Below are positions 22,022-29,080 of a stretch of DNA of 29,765 nucleotides, piece by piece. The notes under the pieces were generated by a model that was given only the letters and a program-made list of their open reading frames with translations, was not told the origin of the DNA and ran no database searches. The stretch comes from a virus: IMG/VR virus record IMGVR_UViG_3300034096_000402, positions 1 through 29,765 of that record. One strand, written 5' to 3'. A program made the translations under genes and the position numbers. Each line of letters opens with the position of its first letter. Position 1 is the stretch's first letter.

Positions 22022-24031
22022 ATGGCAATAAATCCCGAATTAATTACAACAATAAGAGTTGACCAACTACCTGATGAAGCTTTAAGTTTAACAAATTTAA
22101 TTCCACATTCAGTAGGCACTGACTTAAAATCAGCTACTATACAAGAGTTAGTTGATTTAGTTGCTACTGCTATTGGTGTGAGTGGTGGTGTTGGTTATAT
22201 AGCGATATCAGTTACCGATGGCCAACAATTGCCGGATGTTCCAGAATTGCCGAGTTTCTTTTTATGTGGCGCAGGAACTTTTTTAAATATTAATGGTTAT
22301 CCGGATGTTATTTGCACCGAGAATTTAAATGCAGTTATGTCGTTAACTGACCATTGGGAATTGGCTGTTGAAATTCCTATAAATCCATTAAGCGGAACAG
22401 TTCAAAGCGTAACCGGTAGCGCAGTTGACAATACTGATCCTTTAAATCCGGTAATTAACTCAACCGGAGGTGGAACTCCAACGCTTCAAGAAGTTACTGA
22501 TGAGGGTAATACTACTACTAACTCAATTATAGTTAATAATAATGAAAATTTAACTTCTTTTGATATTAACGGATATGAATTAATTGCAACTGATTTAGGC
22601 ACTAACACACCAACATTTCAACTTGGATTCGATGGTAAAATGTATGCTTATGATCCGGCTCAAGTTTCATTTATACAATCATTAAGTTTTGATACAAGCG
22701 GAGATACACTCCAAAATTATGAGTTTCCAAACAAACCAACAGGAACATATACATTAGCAACAACAGACGATATTCCAACAGGAGGCGGAATACCTCACGC
22801 AACTGCATCAGGAACTGATACATATACTGCAACAATTACAGGTGTTACAGCTTATAATGATGCTGATGCTTACTTGATTAGATTCACCAATGGTAATACA
22901 ACAGGAGCAACTTTAAACATCAATTCTTTAGGGGCAAAAACTCTTTACAGAAACAACGATGGCGCTTTAATCGGTGGCGATATTATTTCAGGAGGCGAGA
23001 TGCTTTGTGTATATAATTCAACAAATAATCACTTTCAAGTCATTGGAACTGCTCCAAATAGTTTATTTGCTTATGTTACAAATGATGACTCTGTTACTTT
23101 AACTAAAGGGATGCCTGTTTATGCTTTTAGCGGTACAGGAGATAGAATGACTGTTAAGAGAGCATATAATACAACTGATGCTACATCCGCTCAAACAGTT
23201 GGATTAGTATTATCGACATCCATTGCAGCTAATCAAAAAGGATTAATAATGATGCAAGGTTTATTGGATGGGTTAAGTATTTTACCTACATCAACTTTTG
23301 CTGATGGTGATGCTGTTTATCTTGGAGCAACAGCAGGAACAATTACAAATGTTAAACCTCATGCGCCTAATCATTTAGTTTATTTGGGAGTTGTTACAAC
23401 AGCTTCAAATGGAAGCGCAGGTAGGATGTATGTTCGTATTCAAAACGGATATGAATTGTCGGAGATACATGACATTGACTTAATAACTAATGCACCAACT
23501 AACAATCAAGTTTTAACTTATGAAAGTTCAACTGACCTTTGGAAAAATAAATCAATTGGAACAATTTTAGGATATACACCTTTTAGATTTGTTCAAACTT
23601 CACAAACTGCTCATACTGGCACAGTAGCTGAAACTATTATAGCAACTGCAACTATTAATGGTGGTACTTTTAACAGTAGTGATGTGATGAAAGTATTATT
23701 TAAAACTACAAAATCAAATACTTCATCAGTTGCTATGCGTTTAAAAATAAACACTACAAACACATTAGTAGGTGCAACACAAATAGGTGTATTTAACTTT
23801 ACAGCTCTTGCTAATACCTATGTACTTATAACAAGAACATTTGATTTAAATGGTGGCAATCTTTATGGATATAATTTTAGTAGTTCATTAGTTTCGGATT
23901 TTACAGCAGTAAATACCGCTGGAACTTCAACTGCTTATAATACTGCAAATACTTTGTATTTATTTTTTACTTTACAATCTGCTACTGTTTTAGATACTGT
24001 AACACCTAATCTATGTAATATAAATAACTAA
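22022..24031 (+). CDS. Tail fibre protein
   Basis: A 669-residue, threonine-, asparagine- and glycine-rich beta protein, as expected for a trimeric fibre. The N-terminus (MAINPELITTIRVDQLPDEA, then VGTDLKSATIQELVDLVA) repeats the docking domain of the preceding gene. GTPTLQEVTDEGNTTTNSI and GTYTLATTDDIPTGG are common fibre-shaft motifs. The C-terminal third is probably the host-contact domain. No chaperone or peptidase domain is visible. The 56-residue gene follows at a TAATG junction. Confidence 0.72.
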   Translation: MAINPELITTIRVDQLPDEALSLTNLIPHSVGTDLKSATIQELVDLVATAIGVSGGVGYIAISVTDGQQLPDVPELPSFFLCGAGTFLNINGYPDVICTENLNAVMSLTDHWELAVEIPINPLSGTVQSVTGSAVDNTDPLNPVINSTGGGTPTLQEVTDEGNTTTNSIIVNNNENLTSFDINGYELIATDLGTNTPTFQLGFDGKMYAYDPAQVSFIQSLSFDTSGDTLQNYEFPNKPTGTYTLATTDDIPTGGGIPHATASGTDTYTATITGVTAYNDADAYLIRFTNGNTTGATLNINSLGAKTLYRNNDGALIGGDIISGGEMLCVYNSTNNHFQVIGTAPNSLFAYVTNDDSVTLTKGMPVYAFSGTGDRMTVKRAYNTTDATSAQTVGLVLSTSIAANQKGLIMMQGLLDGLSILPTSTFADGDAVYLGATAGTITNVKPHAPNHLVYLGVVTTASNGSAGRMYVRIQNGYELSEIHDIDLITNAPTNNQVLTYESSTDLWKNKSIGTILGYTPFRFVQTSQTAHTGTVAETIIATATINGGTFNSSDVMKVLFKTTKSNTSSVAMRLKINTTNTLVGATQIGVFNFTALANTYVLITRTFDLNGGNLYGYNFSSSLVSDFTAVNTAGTSTAYNTANTLYLFFTLQSATVLDTVTPNLCNINN

Positions 24032-24201
24032 TGAAATCAATAATAAACGAAATAACGGGAGAGTTTTTATATTGTACGGCAGTAGAATATTATTTGCAAG
24101 AAAATGAAATTGCAATAGATGAACTATTACTTGTTTTATATGAAAAGCCATATTTTAATTTTGAAACAAGGGAGTTTTACGAAGGTGCAATAGAAATCTA
24201 A
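24031..24201 (+). CDS. Small unknown protein between fibre and holin (56 aa)
   Basis: The frame MKSIINEITGEFLYCTAVEYY to FYEGAIEI starts on the last base of the fibre stop (TAATG) and ends four bases before the holin candidate, filling the gap. Acidic and helical, with no known family. Position suggests a fibre-associated or lysis accessory role. Confidence 0.65.
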   Translation: MKSIINEITGEFLYCTAVEYYLQENEIAIDELLLVLYEKPYFNFETREFYEGAIEI

Positions 24202-24205
24202 AGTT

Positions 24206-24619
24206 ATGATTTGGTTATTAGAAAATTGGGTTGCAATAGTTAGTACAATATCAATTCCAATAGCTTGGATATTTGGCGGTAAACAAGCCAAAAGAGTTGA
24301 GATAAAAAACAGCAATGGTGACTTTTTAACTAAAGTTCAAAATATTTATGATGCTTTAGTTGAAGATTTAAAAACTGATAGGGACGAATTAAGAGCTTGT
24401 AATGTTGAGCAAACTAAAGATATTTCAGATTTAAGAAACGATGTTAGAAGTTTACAAAAGCAATTTAATGATTTGTATTTAGCATACGCAAAAGAAGTAG
24501 AAGCTTCAAAGTATTGGAAAGATAAGTTTGATGAATTAGAAAGTAAATACATTGTTTTAGAAAAAGACCACGAAGCATTAAAAAAACAATTTGAAATTTA
24601 TAAAAAAAGTAACAAATGA
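24206..24619 (+). CDS. Holin candidate (N-terminal membrane segment, coiled coil)
   Basis: A membrane segment at about residues 4-24 (LLENWVAIVSTISIPIAWIFGG) is followed by a long cytoplasmic-type coiled coil (DELRACNVEQTKDISDLRND onward) to residue 137. The stop overlaps the endolysin start at ATGA. A one-segment protein coupled to a signal-less endolysin suggests a holin or holin regulator. The coiled-coil length is atypical, so pinholin or antiholin roles are alternatives. Confidence 0.6.
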   Translation: MIWLLENWVAIVSTISIPIAWIFGGKQAKRVEIKNSNGDFLTKVQNIYDALVEDLKTDRDELRACNVEQTKDISDLRNDVRSLQKQFNDLYLAYAKEVEASKYWKDKFDELESKYIVLEKDHEALKKQFEIYKKSNK

Positions 24620-25065
24620 TTTTAGATAATAAAGGTTATTTATTTATAACAAAACACGAAGGGTTAAGATTAAAACCTTATTTGTGTCCAGCTAAAATAC
24701 CAACAATAGGTTATGGAAATTGTTATTATAGTGATGGTAAACGTGTAACTTTATTAGACAAAGATATTACTAAACAACAAGCTTTTGAAATGTTTAAAGA
24801 AATAGCTAATAGATTTGCAAAAAGAGTAGATACATTAGTAACATCAAACATAAATCAAAATCAATTTAATGCTTTAGTTTCATTTGCTTACAATGTTGGA
24901 ACTGGTAATTTTGCTTCATCTACTTTATTAAAAAAAGTGAATAAAAACCCAAATGATTTAACAATAAAAGCGGAGTTTTTAAGATGGAATAAAGCTAATG
25001 GTAAAGTTATTAATGGCTTAACCAATAGAAGAATCGAAGAAGCTGATTTATATTTTTTACCTTAA
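24616..25065 (+). CDS. Endolysin, T4/P1-type lysozyme (GH24)
   Basis: Cleaves peptidoglycan glycan strands. The catalytic spacing E15-x8-C24-x5-T30 is visible in KHEGLRLKPYLCPAKIPTIGYGN. Cysteine replaces the usual aspartate, as in the E-8-D/C-5-T class. NQFNALVSFAYNVGTG and GLTNRRIEEADLY are standard GH24 landmarks and the 149-residue length is normal. There is no signal peptide or SAR domain, so release needs a holin. The gene ends at a strong terminator. Confidence 0.92.
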   Translation: MILDNKGYLFITKHEGLRLKPYLCPAKIPTIGYGNCYYSDGKRVTLLDKDITKQQAFEMFKEIANRFAKRVDTLVTSNINQNQFNALVSFAYNVGTGNFASSTLLKKVNKNPNDLTIKAEFLRWNKANGKVINGLTNRRIEEADLYFLP

Positions 25066-25090
25066 AGTATTGTTATTCAATACTTTTTTT
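25064..25090 (+). terminator. Rho-independent terminator after the endolysin
   Basis: AAAGTATTG (25064-25072) pairs with CAATACTTT (25078-25086) around a 5-base loop, running into seven T. It begins within the endolysin stop codon. Confidence 0.85.
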
Positions 25091-25091
25091 G

Positions 25092-25099
25092 TAGGTTTG
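25092..25099 (+). promoter_or_regulatory. Promoter of the metallophosphoesterase operon
   Basis: TAGGTTTG fits TAnnTTTG directly after the terminator and 20 bases before the ATG at 25120. ATTG lies at 25069-25072, 19 bases upstream, a weak -33 match. Confidence 0.5.
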
Positions 25100-25119
25100 A
25101 ATAACCAAACTAAAAACTT

Positions 25120-26145
25120 ATGAGCATAAAAGGCAATCAAAACGCTGCTACTTACAAAAAAGATATTGTTTTATCTTTTATAAATCAGTTCCCCAACGCA
25201 ACTACAATGGCCATTTCACGATTAATTTATGATAAACATAAATTAGACTTTAGTTCACTTGATACCGTAAGAACAAACGTTAGAAGATATAGAGGCGAAA
25301 ATGGTAAAAATAGTTCTCCTATTTCAATAACCGGAGAACGTACTGAAATCCAAAAAAAACAATCTATGAGCAAAACAATAGACTTACCGGATAGTGATTA
25401 CGAAAAGTGCGAATCCTTTATAATTCCAAAAGGGCAAAACAATATTTTAATCTTATCCGATATTCATTTCCCTTACCAGGACAATAAAGCACTTGAATTG
25501 GCAATTAATTACGGACTTGAAAACAAAGTCAATACAATCTATTTAAACGGTGATATTGCAGACTTTTACCAATGTAGCCGATTTACAAAAGACAGACGAT
25601 TGAGGGATATGGCGGGAGAGTTAGAAATGGTTAGAGGATTTCTAAAAATGATGCAAGATTTATTTAAATGCCCTATCTATTATAAAATCGGAAATCACGA
25701 AAAAAGATATGAAGATTATTTGATGATCAAAGCACCCGAATTATTGGGGATTGATGATTTTAAACTTGAACAGCTTTTAAGATTTAGAGAGTTCGGAGTT
25801 ACGTTGGTTAAAGATAAGCAAATGGCAATGGCAGGAAATCTTCCAATACTTCATGGCCACGAATGGTTTGGAGGATTTGCTCCGCCTGTTAATCCTGCAA
25901 GGGGTTTGTTTATGAAAGCTAAAGAGAGTGCAATCGTAGGACATCACCATAGAACATCAGAACACACAGAAAAGACTTTAAGCGGTGAAGTTACAACAAC
26001 TTGGTCAACAGGATGCCTTTGCGGTTTAGAACCTGAATATGCGCCTTATAATAATTACAATCATGGGTTTGCTCACGTTAAAGTTTTCCAAGATGGGAAC
26101 TATGAATTAAAAAATATTAGAATAATCAATTATAAAATTGTGTAA
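25120..26145 (+). CDS. Calcineurin-like metallophosphoesterase with N-terminal HTH-like region
   Basis: A dinuclear metal phosphoesterase. Metal ligands are visible in order: DIH (D114, H116), NGDIAD (D145), GNHE (N192, H193), LHGHEW (H245/H247) and VGHHHR (H275-H277). The N-terminal ~70 residues (GNQNAATYKKDIVLSFINQF, AISRLIYDKH, VRTNVRRYRGENG) look like a small helical DNA-binding domain. Similar proteins occur in many Bacteroidetes phages; the substrate is unknown, with nucleic acid or nucleotide likely. First gene of a separate plus-strand operon. Confidence 0.87.
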   Translation: MSIKGNQNAATYKKDIVLSFINQFPNATTMAISRLIYDKHKLDFSSLDTVRTNVRRYRGENGKNSSPISITGERTEIQKKQSMSKTIDLPDSDYEKCESFIIPKGQNNILILSDIHFPYQDNKALELAINYGLENKVNTIYLNGDIADFYQCSRFTKDRRLRDMAGELEMVRGFLKMMQDLFKCPIYYKIGNHEKRYEDYLMIKAPELLGIDDFKLEQLLRFREFGVTLVKDKQMAMAGNLPILHGHEWFGGFAPPVNPARGLFMKAKESAIVGHHHRTSEHTEKTLSGEVTTTWSTGCLCGLEPEYAPYNNYNHGFAHVKVFQDGNYELKNIRIINYKIV

Positions 26146-26285
26146 TGGAAAAGAAAGTTACGCCAAATCTTGATTCGCAAATTGAGAAAGTAGCGAATAA
26201 AATTCTTCGACAATATTTAAGAGGTCAAAACTGCGAAAAAACAAATGCTATTTATAGAGAATTAATAAAACAAAAATATGGCTGA
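26145..26285 (+). CDS. Small unknown protein (46 aa)
   Basis: The frame MEKKVTPNLDSQIEKVANKI to IKQKYG starts on the last base of the phosphoesterase stop (TAATG) and overlaps the next gene by 8 bases. Helical and basic. No family recognised. Confidence 0.6.
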   Translation: MEKKVTPNLDSQIEKVANKILRQYLRGQNCEKTNAIYRELIKQKYG

Positions 26286-26529
26286 TATAGCAAAATGTTC
26301 AGACAGTTTATGTCCAAGTAAAGATTACTGCCATAGGTTTACAGCTCCGGCAAGTTTAGTTTATCAATCTTATGGAGGATTCAGTAGAGAGGAAGACGCT
26401 GACAACTGCGATATGTTTTGGCCGAATGACAAAGACTCAAATAAGTGTAAACTTAAAGGAATTAAAAGAGAGGGAGAAATATGCAATTTAAACTATTGTA
26501 CTTATCCAAAATGCGTACAAGATACGTAA
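26278..26529 (+). CDS. Cysteine-rich small protein, probable metal binder (83 aa)
   Basis: Ten cysteines in 83 residues (C7, C12, C18, then NCDMFW, KCKL, EICNLNYC, PKC) with an early histidine (YCHRF). Spacing such as C-x4-C-x5-C suggests zinc or iron binding rather than disulfides in a cytoplasmic phage protein. Comparable small cysteine-rich proteins occur in phages without known function. Confidence 0.72.
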   Translation: MADIAKCSDSLCPSKDYCHRFTAPASLVYQSYGGFSREEDADNCDMFWPNDKDSNKCKLKGIKREGEICNLNYCTYPKCVQDT

Positions 26530-26541
26530 CTTATAAGTTAC
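26526..26541. repeat. Perfect 16-bp palindrome
   Basis: GTAACTTATAAGTTAC is its own reverse complement and overlaps the stop codon of the cysteine-rich gene. It could be a dimeric regulator operator for the next gene (26599) or a weak transcript hairpin. Confidence 0.5.
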
Positions 26542-26598
26542 TAATCGTTTAAAGATAGACCTTAAATTTTAGGGTTTAAATAGACACAAAAGGTAAAA

Positions 26599-26784
26599 AT
26601 GAAAGACACAATAGTTGAATCAGTAATAAACCAATTTAAAGAGCGGTCAGAAGTTGGAATTAAAAAATACAATACAACACTAGACCGAGAGGATTTAACT
26701 TGTTTAGAATGGATTAATCACGCTCAACAAGAGGCTATGGATTTTATCTTATATTTGGAGAAACTTAAACAATACGAAATATGA
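26599..26784 (+). CDS. Small helical protein resembling MazG-like/dNTP pyrophosphohydrolase domains (61 aa)
   Basis: INQFKERSEVGIKKYNTTLDR followed by WINHAQQEAMDFILYLEKL recalls the KYG...H..EE..D pattern of short MazG-like or dATP/dGTP-pyrophosphohydrolase N-terminal domains, although the first acidic position is Q. If active it would clean or bias nucleotide pools. Too short to be sure; it may be a structural remnant. It overlaps the next gene at ATGA. Confidence 0.65.
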   Translation: MKDTIVESVINQFKERSEVGIKKYNTTLDREDLTCLEWINHAQQEAMDFILYLEKLKQYEI

Positions 26785-26873
26785 AATATATTTTATTATT
26801 AGTAGCTTATGAGTTTATAAGAGAAAAATTAATTTGGCTTTGGTATTACTTAATTAAAAAAAATACAGAATGA
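26781..26873 (+). CDS. Tiny membrane-associated peptide (30 aa)
   Basis: MKYILLLVAYEFIREKLIW continuing LWYYLIKKNTE. Both junctions overlap as ATGA, with 26784 upstream and 26870 downstream, which strongly suggests real translation. A hydrophobic/aromatic peptide placed directly before the spanin candidate may belong to lysis. Confidence 0.5.
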   Translation: MKYILLLVAYEFIREKLIWLWYYLIKKNTE

Positions 26874-27364
26874 CAACAAGCGAAAACAACAACGGAAATA
26901 ACATTTTACTAATAGCTATAATACTGGCTTTAATTACCACAATAGTTTTAACCTCTTGCGGCTCTAGAAAGGTCCAGAAGTCAGAAACTAAAGAACAAGA
27001 GCAAAAAACTGAAAAAATTACTCTCGAAACTGAAACGAGAGTAACAGACAACACTAAAATAGTTGACACTTCAACAACTGATGAAATAGAGATATGTCCG
27101 GTATCTGATTCATTACCTATGGTTATAAATGGAATAACGTACAAAAACGCTAAAATAAAGCGTTCAAAAAAGAAAAACAATATAACTACTCAAAAAGATG
27201 TAAAAGTCCAACACAAAGCACAAAAAGAGGCTGTAGTGATGGTTAAAAGAAACAAAATAATAGAAGTAAAACAAACTGAACGTAAAGATTCATATTGGTG
27301 GCTTCTTTGGTTCTTGCTTTTAATACCGATTTATTTTGGTTATAAAAAATATAAAAATATATAA
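26870..27364 (+). CDS. Probable unimolecular spanin (lipobox plus C-terminal membrane segment)
   Basis: Likely the final lysis protein, connecting and fusing inner and outer membranes. Residues 11-30 form a lipoprotein signal ending in LTSC (lipobox, C30). The middle ~110 residues are charged and periplasmic in character, and the last 23 residues (YWWLLWFLLLIPIYFGYKK) form a C-terminal membrane anchor. An N-terminal outer-membrane lipid plus a C-terminal inner-membrane segment is the plan of u-spanins such as T1 gp11. It lies some distance from the endolysin but in the same direction. The topology is clear; the function is inferred. Confidence 0.72.
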   Translation: MTTSENNNGNNILLIAIILALITTIVLTSCGSRKVQKSETKEQEQKTEKITLETETRVTDNTKIVDTSTTDEIEICPVSDSLPMVINGITYKNAKIKRSKKKNNITTQKDVKVQHKAQKEAVVMVKRNKIIEVKQTERKDSYWWLLWFLLLIPIYFGYKKYKNI

Positions 27365-27380
27365 ACATTTTTGTTTATAT
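27359..27380 (+). repeat. 9-bp hairpin after the spanin gene
   Basis: ATATAAACA (27359-27367) pairs with TGTTTATAT (27372-27380) around TTTT. It overlaps the spanin stop codon and the TATATTTG box at 27376. All but two pairs are A-T, so it is weak as a terminator; it may be an operator. Confidence 0.45.
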
Positions 27381-27448
27381 TTGAAGCTTCATAATAATTT
27401 GGTTTAAGGTTGAATTCCCCTCTCACATAAATTAAGAGGGGTTTTTTT
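27376..27448 (+). ncRNA. Candidate short RNA: promoter-like box followed by a terminator
   Basis: TATATTTG at 27376-27383 is a perfect -7 box with no open reading frame downstream. About 35 bases later a strong terminator begins: CCCCTCT (27417-27423) with AGAGGGG (27435-27441) and seven T. Transcription would give an RNA of about 55-60 nt. The terminator is secure; the independent RNA is speculative, since the hairpin may simply end the spanin operon. Confidence 0.35.
27417..27448 (+). terminator. Terminator at the end of the plus-strand block
   Basis: A 7-bp G/C-rich stem (27417-27423 with 27435-27441), 11-base loop and T7 run. It separates the plus-strand genes from the convergent minus-strand gene ending at 27447. 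Confidence 0.85.
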
Positions 27449-27689
27449 ATTTAATCCTATCAAACAAATCATCCAACAGCAATTCATCAGCAGTACTATC
27501 AATCTTTAAAATGCTTTTATTTGCAAGTATAGATATTAGATATTTATGGCAATTCATCTTTGCCTTATCGCTTTGTGCTGTGCCTTTTCGATAAAGTTTA
27601 AAATCTGCATAATGGCAAATTAAATTTTTATAATCTTCTTTAGTCTGTTCGTGAGCTAAAAAATGCTCTTTTGATAATAGGTAGTTCAT
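27447..27689 (-). CDS. Unknown protein (80 aa)
   Basis: Starts MNYLLSKEHFLAHEQTKEDYK and ends DELLLDDLFDRIK. Predicted mostly helical with an acidic C-terminus; no family recognised. Last gene of the minus-strand regulator operon, convergent with the spanin terminator. Confidence 0.68.
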   Translation of the reverse strand: MNYLLSKEHFLAHEQTKEDYKNLICHYADFKLYRKGTAQSDKAKMNCHKYLISILANKSILKIDSTADELLLDDLFDRIK

Positions 27690-27691
27690 AG

Positions 27692-27886
27692 TTATGGCTT
27701 TATTAGTTCTACTTTATTAAATTTGTCTTTTTTTACAATATATCCAAGTGCTTCGTAAAGTTTAAGATACCGGTAAACTGTTCTATTACTTACATTTAAA
27801 TACCTTTCAATTGTATACATATTTCTTGGCTTGTCCTGGAGATATTCCATAAGCCTTATGCATCTATACATTTTGTGCTGATTCAT
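27692..27886 (-). CDS. Helix-turn-helix regulator (DeoR/HTH_11-like)
   Basis: A 64-residue single-domain winged-helix protein. The segment LMEYLQDKPRNMYTIERYLN, then VSNRTVYRYLKLYEALGYIV, is a clear helix-turn-helix with recognition helix and wing. I prefer ATG 27886, which follows the upstream stop by one base (TAATATG). ATG 27913 would add nine residues and overlap that gene by 26 bases. A candidate regulator of the early or late switch; the target is unknown. Confidence 0.75.
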   Translation of the reverse strand: MNQHKMYRCIRLMEYLQDKPRNMYTIERYLNVSNRTVYRYLKLYEALGYIVKKDKFNKVELIKP

Positions 27887-27887
27887 A

Positions 27888-28241
27888 TTAATAAAGGCTA
27901 AAGGTTGAGTCATTTAATTCAATAGTAACATCATTATCTAAAAAGTCTAAAACAATTCCTTTAAACTCATATACTTTGCCTGACTGATCCAACATTAAAA
28001 ATTTAATGTCGTTCTTAATATTTCGTTTGATTTTTGGCAATAATTGTAAACCGAAGCTTTCATTTAATTTGTCAGCTAATCTTTTGCCGTTTATAGAAAT
28101 CTTAAATTCATCCGTAAATATTTGCTGTTTATCTTTAGCAATTTTTATACACTCATCCCAAAAGGATAATATCTCCTGCTCTTTGTAATTAAGTTGCACT
28201 AAAGTGCTATTTATTTCGGTAATTCTTTCGTGTATATTCAT
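27888..28241 (-). CDS. Unknown protein (117 aa)
   Basis: The N-terminal ~40 residues are a coiled-coil-like helix (HERITEINSTLVQLNYKEQEIL). The C-terminal half is beta-rich (FKISINGKRL, IKFLMLDQSGKVYEFKGIVL, DVTIELNDSTFSLY). No family recognised. It overlaps the upstream gene at ATGA and sits between two helix-turn-helix genes. Confidence 0.72.
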   Translation of the reverse strand: MNIHERITEINSTLVQLNYKEQEILSFWDECIKIAKDKQQIFTDEFKISINGKRLADKLNESFGLQLLPKIKRNIKNDIKFLMLDQSGKVYEFKGIVLDFLDNDVTIELNDSTFSLY

Positions 28242-28483
28242 AATTCAAAATTTAGTTTGCTTTCGTAAATTGTATAAACTTCTTCATTCTCAAAATCAAA
28301 ATGTAAATTGTTTTGAGATATCTGTTCTAAAAAGGATTGTATAATAAATAATTGATAAAAGCTATATCCTTTTTTATTTCCGCAAATTATTTTTGGCCTT
28401 AACTCATTGGAGTCAATTATTCTTCTTATAAATCCAAAATCAACATCGCAAAACTCTGCTATATTTTTAATTGTGTAAATCAT
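28238..28483 (-). CDS. MerR-like small DNA-binding protein (81 aa)
   Basis: YTIKNIAEFCDVDFGFIRRI followed by IDSNELRPKIICGNKKGYSF, then a YQLFIIQSFLE helix, has the order of a MerR/excisionase-type winged helix-turn-helix. No integrase is present, so a transcription role is more likely than excision. It is coupled to both neighbours by ATGA overlaps. Confidence 0.65.
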   Translation of the reverse strand: MIYTIKNIAEFCDVDFGFIRRIIDSNELRPKIICGNKKGYSFYQLFIIQSFLEQISQNNLHFDFENEEVYTIYESKLNFEL

Positions 28484-28716
28484 ACTTTTGAAATAAAATT
28501 GTTAAACGGATCAAACTCAAAAGCAAAGAACTCATCTTTGTCTAAATACCTAAAGCTGTAAATAGTTCCATGCAGTAATAATTTATTTACCCATTGTGCC
28601 GGTTTGGTTCTTACTATTTCAACACCACTCAACCTAAATGGTCTGCCACTCTTTGAAATTTGCGTATTAAAGTGGTTAATGTCAATTTTAAATCCCTGTA
28701 CTGATATTGTATTCAT
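28480..28716 (-). CDS. Unknown protein (78 aa) heading the regulator operon
   Basis: Starts MNTISVQGFKIDINHFNTQI and contains SKSGRPFRLSGVEIVRTKPA; appears beta-rich. ATG 28716 is chosen; the longer frame from TTG 28740 begins inside the stem of the leader terminator hairpin and is unlikely. First gene behind leader B. Function is unknown. Confidence 0.68.
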   Translation of the reverse strand: MNTISVQGFKIDINHFNTQISKSGRPFRLSGVEIVRTKPAQWVNKLLLHGTIYSFRYLDKDEFFAFEFDPFNNFISKV

Positions 28717-28728
28717 ATTTTTTAAATT

Positions 28729-28809
28729 AAAAACCCGCAAATCAAAAGGTCGTCGTCTTTATCATTGCGGGAATTAAACAAATTTTTAAATGTAGCGACG
28801 ACTCTACAT
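28729..28809 (-). promoter_or_regulatory. Leader B: kissing-hairpin/terminator 5' leader
   Basis: Read on the minus strand. Hairpin 1 is AUGUAG (28809-28804) with CUACAU (28795-28790) and loop AGUCGUCG. Hairpin 2 is CCCGCAA (28771-28765) with UUGCGGG (28740-28734), followed by five U (28733-28729). Its loop holds CGACGAC (28755-28749), complementary to GUCGUCG of loop 1 (28802-28796). The loop matches leader A except for one base, and that change is compensated in loop 1. Confidence 0.72.
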
Positions 28810-28812
28810 CGG

Positions 28813-28820
28813 CAAATATA
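28813..28820 (-). promoter_or_regulatory. Promoter of the regulator operon
   Basis: TATATTTG on the minus strand, four bases before hairpin 1 of leader B and six bases after the end of the VRR-NUC gene. No -33 TTTG at the expected spacing. Confidence 0.65.
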
Positions 28821-28825
28821 AACAA

Positions 28826-29080
28826 TTAATTATAATTTACATCATAATCAACCCAAATTTTACAATCAAATCCTAAATCTTGTAATTGTTTGATTCTTAT
28901 CTTTTGCAATTCACTCAACTTTCCATTTGGCCTTTTAACTTCAATGAACATTGTTCCGCCATCTTTTAGGCACATCAAATCCGGTATGCCGTTCTTATTT
29001 GTTTTTATTAGTTTAACGACTAACCACCCATTATTTTCTAATTTTTTTTTAATTTTAGTTTGTATTTGTTGCTCTGTCAT
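28826..29080 (-). CDS. VRR-NUC domain nuclease
   Basis: A small PD-(D/E)xK nuclease of the VRR-NUC family, probably acting on branched or recombination intermediates. The signature is complete: an N-terminal helix with a possible catalytic glutamate, GIPDLM (D34), FIEVKRP (E47, K49), and GKLSELQKIR with Q59, then FDCKIW. The 84-residue stand-alone domain is the usual phage form. Its start overlaps the HNH gene stop at ATGA. Confidence 0.9.
   Translation of the reverse strand: MTEQQIQTKIKKKLENNGWLVVKLIKTNKNGIPDLMCLKDGGTMFIEVKRPNGKLSELQKIRIKQLQDLGFDCKIWVDYDVNYN

Noticed and set aside
27447-28716. Lysogeny module (repressor, excisionase, integrase)
   Set aside because: The small helix-turn-helix proteins are suggestive, but no integrase, recombinase or recognisable attachment site is present.
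28717-28740. Longer start (TTG 28740) for the first gene of the regulator operon
   Set aside because: It begins inside the 3' arm of the leader hairpin and encodes the stem and U-run; ATG 28716 follows a normal leader.
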